From Bacillota bacterium (lineage in GTDB: Bacteria; Bacillota_C; Negativicutes; CTSoil-072), in contig JAGFXW010000089.1 in assembly GCA_017861495.1 (NCBI GenBank), positions 1 through 8,461 on the forward strand: 8,461 nucleotides of DNA, given 5' to 3'. Every line of letters begins with the position of its first letter. The first letter of the stretch is position 1. Made by a program: the position numbers and the translations under genes. Under the pieces are notes generated by a model that was not told the origin of the DNA, made no database searches, and was given only the letters and a program-made list of their open reading frames with translations. This document shows positions 1 through 5,250 of the stretch, piece by piece.

Positions 1-30
1 TTTTCGTGCAAATATACACACTTTATAACA

Positions 31-1041
31 CTAGACAATCATCTCGTCTCCTTTGCCGCGTGAAACAATGATTTCACCTGATTCTTCAAGACGACGGATT
101 ACATTTACGATTTTTTGTTGTGCTTCTTCTACGTCACGAATGCGTACAGGGCCCATAAATTCAATTTCTTCGCGCAACATATCGGAAGCTCGTTTTGACA
201 TATTTTTGTAAATTTTCTCAGCAACTTCGGTAGACGAGGCTTTTAAAGCCAGACCCAGGTCTTTGCTTTCTATTTCGCGCAACACTAATTGCAGCGATCG
301 GTCATCAATACCGACAATATCTTCAAAGACAAACATCCGTTTCTTAATTTCTTCCGCTAATTCAGGATTTTGAATTTCAAGATTTTCAATAATGGTTCGT
401 TCTGTCGTCCGGTCAACTTTATTGAGTACTTCTACAATCGAATCAACACCGCCGGCCGTAGTAAAATCCTGCGTTACCAACGCAGATAGTTTTCGTTCCA
501 AAATACGTTCTACATCTTTAATTACGTCAGGCGACGTACGATCCATTGTTGCAATGCGACGCGCTACATCTACTTGTCGGTCTGGCGGCAATGCGGATAT
601 AATGGAGGCCGCTTGGTCTGATTGCAGATAGGCCATAATCAAGGCAATAGTTTGCGGATGTTCATTTTGAATAAAATTTAGCAACTGCGAAGGGTCTGTC
701 TTTCTGGCAAAATCAAAAGGTCGAATTTGGAGACTTGATGTGAGTTTATTAATAATATAAAAAGCCTTGTCAGTTCCTAACGCTTTCTCTAATATCTCTC
801 GTGCGTAATCAAGGCCACCACTAGAAATATACTCTTTTGCTAAACACATTTGATGAAATTCCGCAAGTATTTTATCTTTTTGTTCTTGAGAAATCTTTCG
901 CTGATTCGCTATTTCAAGGGTTAGTTTATCAATTTCATCTTCCCGCAGATGTTTAAAAATTTCTGCTGAAACATCAGGGCCCAATGTAATCATAAGTACC
1001 GCGGCTTTCTGTTTCCCATCCAACTCATTGCTCTGAAACAT
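31..1041 (-). CDS. fliG: Flagellar motor switch protein FliG
   Basis: FliG is the rotor protein that joins the MS ring (FliF) to the C ring (FliM/FliN) and takes torque from the MotA/MotB stator on the cytoplasmic face. The 336-residue product has the usual family length. The FliF-binding N-terminal domain covers about 1-100. The middle domain carries the FliM-binding EHPQ motif at 127-130, followed by the Gly-Gly hinge at 197-198 and the MFVF motif at 236-239. The C-terminal domain has the charged torque helix near 246-262 (DDRSLQ...ESKD). I chose the ATG at 1041 because it has AAAGGAGA upstream at about 10 nt and gives the conserved N-terminus. The open frame reaches back to a GTG at 1077, but that would overlap fliF and add an atypical Arg-rich stretch. 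It lies 25 nt after fliF. The 30 bases beyond its stop show no start for the next gene, expected to be fliH. Confidence 0.97.
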   Translation of the reverse strand: MFQSNELDGKQKAAVLMITLGPDVSAEIFKHLREDEIDKLTLEIANQRKISQEQKDKILAEFHQMCLAKEYISSGGLDYAREILEKALGTDKAFYIINKLTSSLQIRPFDFARKTDPSQLLNFIQNEHPQTIALIMAYLQSDQAASIISALPPDRQVDVARRIATMDRTSPDVIKDVERILERKLSALVTQDFTTAGGVDSIVEVLNKVDRTTERTIIENLEIQNPELAEEIKKRMFVFEDIVGIDDRSLQLVLREIESKDLGLALKASSTEVAEKIYKNMSKRASDMLREEIEFMGPVRIRDVEEAQQKIVNVIRRLEESGEIIVSRGKGDEMIV

Positions 1042-1066
1042 TCCACTAAATCTCCTTTTGCGAAAG

Positions 1067-2623
1067 CTATTCCTCACTCAACCATGCTTTGATAATTTGA
1101 GCCATTTCTTCTGGCTTGGTTTTTGCCAGTTTTGAAATTGCTTCATGTTGTTTAAGCCGTTCCTTTTCTTGTGGCGTCATTTCTTTTTGGGAGGCAATAC
1201 CAGCGTTCTCCGTATTCGCGGTTCCCGCTTCCGTACGTGACATTGTTACAATTTCAAGGTCTTGTTCTTCATTTCTACGAAGATAGCGCCGAATTAAATA
1301 TGCTACAAGAATGATTCCCAGTACGCCGACTGCAATTTTTAACCAGAGGGATTGCTGCTGCTGCCGCTCGTAAGCTTGTTCATCCTTCTTCTGTTTATCG
1401 ACCACTTCGGTATTAAAAGAAATGCTTTCGACCGATAGATTATCGCCCCGTGCCGGATTTAACCCAATCGCCGAGGCAACCGTTTTCGAAAGGCTATCCT
1501 GTTGCGTTCTGTCAACACCAGTATCAACTAATACCGCTACTGTCAAACGCTTAATCGAACCAGGGGCCTGCACAATTTTTTCTTTTGTTTCATTGATTTC
1601 ATAGTTTCGCGTTGATTCTTTTTTCTCATAATTGGAATTTGCTGCGGCATTGCCTCCCGTTGCATAGCCAGGAATATTAGATGCCGAACCCGGTATCCCG
1701 CCCGCGGACGGAGCGCTGCCCTTGTAGCTTTCATTAGAATCTTGTGAACTGCGGATGATTCCTTTATCATCGACAACCGGTTCGAAAGTTTGGCGATCAA
1801 GGGTTCTTTGATCAAAATTGAGTTCCACATTTACTCTTGCCGCTGCTTTACCAGGACCTAAAACTTGCTCCAGCAATGATTGTACTCTTTTTTGGTAATC
1901 ATCCTGGATCTTTTTTGTTAGTTCCAACTGGGTCAATGTACCAGCGCCGGAAAACCCATTGGAATCGGATTGATCATTTAGTACATTCGCATAATTATCG
2001 ACAACTGTAATATTTTCCGGTTTTAAGCCTTGAATACTATGTGCCGTCAAATTCACAATACCCTTTATTTGCTCTCTGGATAACTGTGCGCCCGGACGGA
2101 GCTTCAGCATAATGGACGCAGAAGCCGGTTTTTCGTTTTTCTTATAAAGACTGTCTTCTGCCATCACGATATGAACTCTAGCCTTTTCCACTTCGGACAT
2201 TTGCTCAATTGTCCGCGTCAATTCGCCCTGCAAAGCTTGTAACAAATAAACCTTGTTTTGAAATTCTGTAGTTCCAAATTTATTTTGATCAAAGACTTCA
2301 AACCCCTTATTGCCTCGCGGCAATCCTTGATTGGCCATCTCCAAGCGTATTCGATACACATCTTTTGACGAAACCAGGATCGCAGTCCCATTTCCGCCTA
2401 TCTCATAAGGTATTTTTGCCTCTTTTAATTTCGCAGCTACTTCCCCTGCATCCTTCGAATCCATGGCAGTAAACAACGGTACATAATCAATGCGGCTGCC
2501 CCACCAGTAACTCCAGCCTAATAAACTAATAGCAAATATTACTGCCACCGCTATGATAGTATATCGTTGTCGTGTACTCAGCCCCTGCCACAAGCGGGTA
2601 ATTTGCTCTTTTATTTCGGCCAT
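1067..2623 (-). CDS. fliF: Flagellar MS-ring protein FliF
   Basis: FliF forms the MS ring in the cytoplasmic membrane, the base on which rod, export gate and C ring assemble. The 518-residue product shows the family architecture. A first membrane segment lies at about 21-41. Periplasmic ring-building (YscJ/FliF) domains follow, with the conserved GLPRG motif near 100-104 and a helix-rich segment after it. A Gly/Ala/Ser-rich, probably disordered loop sits at about 298-332. A second membrane segment lies at about 426-444, and the acidic/basic C-terminal tail (last ~35 residues, ending KAWLSEE) is the FliG-binding region. I start at the ATG at 2623, which has AAAGG about 9 nt upstream. The longer frame from a TTG at 2632 is rejected because the AAGG would directly abut the TTG. 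The gene lies 60 nt after fliE and 25 nt before fliG. Confidence 0.97.
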   Translation of the reverse strand: MAEIKEQITRLWQGLSTRQRYTIIAVAVIFAISLLGWSYWWGSRIDYVPLFTAMDSKDAGEVAAKLKEAKIPYEIGGNGTAILVSSKDVYRIRLEMANQGLPRGNKGFEVFDQNKFGTTEFQNKVYLLQALQGELTRTIEQMSEVEKARVHIVMAEDSLYKKNEKPASASIMLKLRPGAQLSREQIKGIVNLTAHSIQGLKPENITVVDNYANVLNDQSDSNGFSGAGTLTQLELTKKIQDDYQKRVQSLLEQVLGPGKAAARVNVELNFDQRTLDRQTFEPVVDDKGIIRSSQDSNESYKGSAPSAGGIPGSASNIPGYATGGNAAANSNYEKKESTRNYEINETKEKIVQAPGSIKRLTVAVLVDTGVDRTQQDSLSKTVASAIGLNPARGDNLSVESISFNTEVVDKQKKDEQAYERQQQQSLWLKIAVGVLGIILVAYLIRRYLRRNEEQDLEIVTMSRTEAGTANTENAGIASQKEMTPQEKERLKQHEAISKLAKTKPEEMAQIIKAWLSEE

Positions 2624-2683
2624 GGTTTCCAACCTTTCTTATCCGTACAATACCGCCGGCATTTGGCAGCACTAAATCATAAA

Positions 2684-2992
2684 TCAAACTTGCATACGCA
2701 TAATTTCCTGGTAGGCATCAACCACCTTATTACGAACCTGCATAGTCAACTGCAGCGCAATTGTAGCTTTTTCTGTCGCAATTACGGCTTCGGAAATATC
2801 TTGAATTTTCCCGGCAGCCAAATCAACAGAGGTTTGTTGCGCGTTTAATTGTAATTTGTTTACATCATTCAAAGCATTTGACAACATTTTGCCAAATGTC
2901 TGTTCCTGTTGTCCAGAAACATTCATATCGTCTTCTTGTAAAAAAGATTTTTGTAAATTCACAGGAGACAATGACAGAGAGTCAATTTTCAT
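2684..2992 (-). CDS. fliE: Flagellar hook-basal body protein FliE
   Basis: FliE is the small adaptor that links the MS ring/export gate to the proximal rod; it is itself an early export substrate and acts in the periplasm. The product is 102 residues, normal for the family, without a cleavable signal as expected for a type III flagellar substrate. The N-terminal third is variable. The C-terminal helical half, from about residue 45, is the conserved part: it contains VDLAAGKIQDISEAVIATEK, then a hydrophobic ALQLTMQVRNKVVDAYQEIM stretch that matches the FliE signature. The ATG is preceded by AAGGGGA at about 8-9 nt. The gene sits between flgC (27-nt gap) and fliF (60-nt gap), its standard place in Firmicutes flagellar operons. 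Confidence 0.96.
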   Translation of the reverse strand: MKIDSLSLSPVNLQKSFLQEDDMNVSGQQEQTFGKMLSNALNDVNKLQLNAQQTSVDLAAGKIQDISEAVIATEKATIALQLTMQVRNKVVDAYQEIMRMQV

Positions 2993-3019
2993 TCAATATT
3001 TCCCCTTTTTACGTTACTA

Positions 3020-3469
3020 CTATTGCCCGATTTCCAATGCTTTCAACGCCATATTTTTAGCCGCATTTACAGCCGTAACGTTAGCCTCGTATGCCCGGGT
3101 AGCCGTCATCATGTCAACCATTTCGGTAACGATATTAATATTGGGCATTTCTCGATATCCCTCTTTATTCGCGTCCGGATGGCCAGGATCATACACCATC
3201 CGCGGTGCGCTTTGATCTTTCACAATTGCAGTTACCCGTACGCCTCTGCCGGCATTTTGTTGTTGAGCCGTTGCCAACATTTGGGCAAAACCGGTTTCTT
3301 TTGTTCTCGGTTCAAAAACAACCATTTGCCGACGATATGGCCCGCCTTCCGCCGTCCGGCTTGTGTTTGCGTTTGCAATATTATTGGAAATAACATCCAT
3401 TCGCAAACGTTCTGCCGACATTCCTGAAGCTGCAGCATCAATGGCATTGAAAATACCCATTATTATCAT
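3020..3469 (-). CDS. flgC: Flagellar basal-body rod protein FlgC
   Basis: FlgC is a proximal rod subunit exported through the flagellar type III apparatus. The 149-residue frame has the rod/hook N-terminal signature ERLRMDVISNNIANANT at about 20-36. The C-terminal signature is at about 94-130, with DPGHPDANKEGY followed by a helix containing MVDMMTATRAYEANV, typical of FlgC. The start is not certain. The ATG at 3469 overlaps the flgB stop as ATGA, but lies only 2-3 nt from the AAGGG. The ATG at 3460 (starting MGIFNAID, as in many homologues) lies 11-12 nt away. Either way translation is probably coupled to flgB. No odd features were seen in the protein. Confidence 0.96.
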   Translation of the reverse strand: MIIMGIFNAIDAAASGMSAERLRMDVISNNIANANTSRTAEGGPYRRQMVVFEPRTKETGFAQMLATAQQQNAGRGVRVTAIVKDQSAPRMVYDPGHPDANKEGYREMPNINIVTEMVDMMTATRAYEANVTAVNAAKNMALKALEIGQ

Positions 3470-3876
3470 TTCCCTTCTTTAATAACTGATTTAAGGTTTG
3501 AAAAATAACGCCCTAATTGATGTGCAACCGCATTATAATAAATTGTATTTTTTGCAATATCAGCCATTTCAGTATCAATATCAACATTATTTCCATCAAC
3601 ACGCATTGAAGTTTCAGTTGACGTTGCAATCGTTGGAGCTAATTCATTTCCTCCAGAACCTGAAAGATGATGGTTATTCGTTGCAGCTAAAGTAAGTTTG
3701 CTTTTGTTGTCCAAAGCCTGCGCCAGTACCCCTTCAAACTGCACGTCACTACGTTTAAATCCGGGAGTATTCACATTCGCAATGTTATTACTGATTACTT
3801 GATTGCGGAGAGAAGCAGCTCCCAATGCTTTTTCCATCACTTTTTGACAGGATGAGGATACTATTCCATCCAACAT
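3466..3876 (-). CDS. flgB: Flagellar basal-body rod protein FlgB
   Basis: FlgB is a proximal rod subunit and the first gene of the flagellar operon. The 136-residue product has the conserved rod N-terminus, LRNQVISNNIANVNTPGFKR at about 23-42, and a C-terminal segment VDIDTEMADIAKNTIYYNAV at about 98-117, which with its Tyr-Tyr is typical of FlgB. Its ATG is preceded by AAGGTGA at about 5 nt. It follows a leader of several hundred bases holding a SigA promoter, a GEMM-I aptamer and a terminator-like hairpin, so expression of the whole operon is probably set by second-messenger level. Its TGA overlaps the first possible flgC start, which suggests translational coupling. Confidence 0.96.
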   Translation of the reverse strand: MLDGIVSSSCQKVMEKALGAASLRNQVISNNIANVNTPGFKRSDVQFEGVLAQALDNKSKLTLAATNNHHLSGSGGNELAPTIATSTETSMRVDGNNVDIDTEMADIAKNTIYYNAVAHQLGRYFSNLKSVIKEGK

Positions 3877-3953
3877 AAAATCACCTTCGCTCCAAGATTA
3901 TATATGGATTACCAATCTACACACATACTTGGAATTTATTCTACAAAACTCAT

Positions 3954-3971
3954 GAAAATCCTTGCATTTTC
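3954..3971. repeat. Perfect inverted repeat in flgB leader
   Basis: GAAAAT and ATTTTC form a perfect 6-bp inverted repeat around a 6-bp spacer (CCTTGC on the plus strand). It lies 78 bp before the flgB start and overlaps the likely start point of the possible second promoter at 3976-3981. It could be a protein operator or a small RNA hairpin. It is not a CodY box, since the half-site order is reversed relative to AATTTTCnGAAAATT. Confidence 0.35.
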
Positions 3972-3975
3972 CTAC

Positions 3976-3984
3976 AGTATAGCA
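3976..3984 (-). promoter_or_regulatory. Possible extended -10 promoter for flgB downstream of the riboswitch
   Basis: On the minus strand TGCTATACT gives an extended -10 (TGn plus TATACT, five of six matches to TATAAT). No good -35 hexamer lies at 16-18 bp, so a SigA promoter here would depend on the TG extension. A start near 3969 would give a leader of about 90 nt that lacks the riboswitch. This is suggestive only, since the region is AT-rich. Confidence 0.25.
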
Positions 3985-4016
3985 AGATAATTTTAGTAAA
4001 CCATGCCCCTCAAAGT

Positions 4017-4151
4017 TTATAACCGCAATGACAACACCACAGGTAAAACAATACGAAAAACCTTTTTATTCCCCATCAAATAAATCAGCACCGAACGCAT
4101 TACAAACGCCAGTGCTAAAAACGCTTTGTAAAGCGGCAGCCTGGCAATCAT
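4017..4151 (-). CDS. Possible 44-residue hydrophobic small ORF in flgB leader
   Basis: An open frame of 44 codons starts at the ATG at 4151, inside the riboswitch aptamer, and ends in TAA at 4017-4019. In-frame internal ATGs at 4100 (27 residues) and 4076 (19 residues) could also be used. The predicted peptide is basic and very hydrophobic: a stretch reading LYKAFLALAFVM, then a GNKK turn, then FRIVLPVVLSLRL. This resembles two short membrane segments. The segment is less AT-rich than the flanking leader. Against a real gene: none of the three ATGs has a convincing Shine-Dalgarno, and the first part coincides with RNA structure. I do not recognise a family. It may be a fortuitous frame or a leader peptide. 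Confidence 0.2.
   Translation of the reverse strand: MIARLPLYKAFLALAFVMRSVLIYLMGNKKVFRIVLPVVLSLRL
4117..4135 (-). terminator. Terminator-like hairpin of the riboswitch expression platform
   Basis: On the minus-strand RNA, CGCUU (4131-4135) pairs with AAGCG (4122-4126) around a UACA loop, directly followed by five U (4117-4121). The stem is short, so termination may be partial. Its first two bases are the end of the conserved UGCCG of the aptamer. Its 3' arm ACAAAGCG repeats the CAAAGC of the aptamer core, so the 5' arm can pair with either. This is the expected placement for a transcription-controlling platform. Confidence 0.45.
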
Positions 4152-4207
4152 AGACCTGCGTCCTTAGACCCATAGCTTTGCGTCCTTATCTTTGGATAAG
4201 TTTGCTA
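4134..4207 (-). promoter_or_regulatory. GEMM-I (cyclic di-GMP class I) riboswitch aptamer before flgB
   Basis: The minus strand reads AGCAAAC, then a hairpin, then GGACGCAAAGC, the hallmark of GEMM-I. The first hairpin (P2) is CUUAUC (4195-4200), loop CAAA, GAUAAG (4185-4190). Its length matches the Vibrio cholerae Vc2 aptamer exactly. The second hairpin (P3) carries a classic 11-nt tetraloop receptor, UCUAAG (4163-4168) opposite UAUGA (4148-4152), capped by GAC-GCAG-GUC. Its base pairs GCU-UGG with CCAGGC, and it ends in the conserved GCUGCCG. In Vc2 numbering, position 20 is A (4206), G21 is 4205, C46 is 4180 and the intercalating A47 is 4179. The aptamer lies about 30 nt from the predicted transcription start and about 260 nt before flgB. 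The 5' strand available for P1 is AU-rich and pairs weakly. Class assignment is strong; ligand is c-di-GMP or possibly 3',3'-cGAMP. Confidence 0.9.
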
Positions 4208-4242
4208 ATTTTTAAATTTTAAAATAATTAATAATATTTATT

Positions 4243-4271
4243 ATTTAATCATCAATAATGCAAGTTGTCAA
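4243..4271 (-). promoter_or_regulatory. SigA promoter of the flagellar operon
   Basis: On the minus strand a perfect -35 TTGACA (4266-4271) is followed by 17 bp and the -10 TTAAAT (4243-4248, four of six consensus matches), with TGA forming a TG extension just before the -10. The predicted start is near 4236, giving a leader of about 360 nt that begins about 30 nt before the aptamer. It lies about 80 bp past the codY terminator, so it can drive the flagellar genes independently. No good SigD/FliA-type element (TAAA with GCCGATA) was seen nearby. Confidence 0.75.
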
Positions 4272-4279
4272 TCAAACAA

Positions 4280-4304
4280 TTACGTTTTAAAGTCATTTTA
4301 CGTT
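4280..4304 (-). repeat. Direct repeat AACGTAA upstream of the flgB promoter
   Basis: AACGTAA occurs at 4298-4304 and 4280-4286 on the minus strand, 18 bp apart, just upstream of the -35. A third copy lies on the plus strand at 4343-4349. The position (about -45 to -70) would fit an activator site, but short AT-rich repeats are expected by chance here. Confidence 0.2.
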
Positions 4305-4349
4305 AAATATTTTTGACCGTTACTCATGAAAAATTCACAAAAAACGTAA

Positions 4350-4385
4350 AAAGTAACCCATCCCGTGATCGGGATGGGTTACTTT
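4350..4385 (-). terminator. Rho-independent terminator after codY
   Basis: A perfect 15-bp inverted repeat (4351-4365 with 4370-4384, extendable by one A-T pair) surrounds a 4-nt loop. The GC-rich core is CCCATCCCG/CGGGATGGG. On the minus-strand RNA the stem is followed by UUUACGUUUUUU. It begins about 35 nt after the codY stop and separates the codY transcript from the flagellar operon. The plus-strand side lacks a comparable U run, so it acts mainly in the minus direction. Confidence 0.92.
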
Positions 4386-4420
4386 ACTATTCACAACAAA
4401 AACGTGTGAACTTTACTATT
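4381..4420. repeat. 11-bp direct repeat between codY stop and its terminator
   Basis: ACTTTACTATT occurs at 4381-4391 and again at 4410-4420, the second copy touching the codY stop codon and the first overlapping the terminator stem. Between them TTCACA (4390-4395) and TGTGAA (4405-4410) form a small inverted repeat. It may be the trace of a small slippage duplication. Confidence 0.5.
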
Positions 4421-5197
4421 TTATTTTTTCAATTTCTTTAACTCTTCCAATAAACGTTCGTTCAAAACTCGAATATAAGTACCTTTCATCCCTAGTGATT
4501 TTGATTCGATTACACCGGCACTTTCGAATTTTCGCAATGCATTGACAATAACAGAACGGGTTATGCCGACCCTATCAGCAATTTTACTCGCTACCAATAA
4601 GCCTTCATTGCCATCCAGTTCGTTTAATATATGCATCACAGCTTCCAATTCAGAATAAGAAAGGGTTCCGATGGCGACTTGAACAGTTGCTTTCTTCCTT
4701 GCTTCTTCTTCTATCTTATCGGAACGATCGCGAAGAATTTCCATTCCAACGACGGTTGCCCCATATTCGGCCAAGATCATATCCTCTTCATTAAACTCAT
4801 GTTCAAACCGGGCGAGAATCAATGTCCCTATCCGTTCACCACAACCATGGATCGGGATAATGGTCGTCAGTTTTTCATTAAACATGCACTCCGTTCCGTC
4901 GCGAAACGCGCACATACCGTCTTGCAATGTAAGATTTGTGGACGTTTCTGTAATTTTTTGCAGCCATTCAACATAATGTTCCGGAAAACGGCCTTCTTGA
5001 AGAACCAGATCCTTCATTAATTCACATTCAAAATTATCCAGCAATGCATAGCCCAATACAGCTCCGGTTTTGCTGACGATGTAAACATTTGCATTAATTA
5101 CTGTACTAAGCAACGCGGAAATTTCATTGTACTCCACTTTTTCGGATTTTTGCAACAATCGGTTAATTTTACGAGTTCTTTCTAAAATAGATATCAT
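4421..5197 (-). CDS. codY: GTP- and branched-chain-amino-acid-sensing repressor CodY
   Basis: CodY is the global Firmicutes repressor that binds DNA when isoleucine/leucine/valine and GTP are plentiful, controlling nitrogen, amino-acid and often motility genes. The 258-residue product has normal length. The N-terminal GAF sensor domain covers about 1-155, including RFPEHY at 70-75 and LTTIIPI at 110-116. A helical linker spans 156-195. The C-terminal winged helix-turn-helix, about 196-246, contains the near-invariant [20 protein letters not shown] and GMKGTY; Ser215 is present. Two differences from the Bacillus subtilis protein stand out. The position of ligand-contacting Arg61 is Leu60 here, with one extra residue before the FP motif. 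The sensor domain has four cysteines (58, 96, 104, 119). The ATG follows AGGAGAG at 6 nt. It lies 53 nt after hslU and ends at a strong terminator. Upstream of the flagellar operon is its usual location in Bacillus. Confidence 0.97.
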   Translation of the reverse strand: MISILERTRKINRLLQKSEKVEYNEISALLSTVINANVYIVSKTGAVLGYALLDNFECELMKDLVLQEGRFPEHYVEWLQKITETSTNLTLQDGMCAFRDGTECMFNEKLTTIIPIHGCGERIGTLILARFEHEFNEEDMILAEYGATVVGMEILRDRSDKIEEEARKKATVQVAIGTLSYSELEAVMHILNELDGNEGLLVASKIADRVGITRSVIVNALRKFESAGVIESKSLGMKGTYIRVLNERLLEELKKLKK

Positions 5198-5250
5198 GTA
5201 TTTCTCTCCTACCCTTCATTTTTATATTAATTATTTTTTGTGATAATCCA

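Noticed and set aside
1..30. Start of fliH after fliG
   Set aside because: The 30 bases after the fliG stop contain no start codon with a ribosome site; the next gene, if fliH, begins outside the window.
2856..3427. Plus-strand open frames of 119 and 134 codons opposite fliE/flgC
   Set aside because: They lie antisense to clearly conserved flagellar genes, show no family resemblance and have no convincing ribosome binding site; they are shadows of the real frames.
4041..4062. Plus-strand AGGT...ACCT stem followed by TTTT
   Set aside because: Only four base pairs around a long loop, and no plus-strand gene lies upstream.
4087..4116. AGCACUG/CGGUGCU hairpin as a second terminator
   Set aside because: The seven-pair stem has a 16-nt loop and is followed by GAUUUAUUUG rather than a U tract, so it is not a convincing terminator, though it could be part of the leader fold.
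4631..5020. 129-codon plus-strand frame inside codY
   Set aside because: It is antisense to a fully recognisable CodY and has no own promoter or ribosome site.
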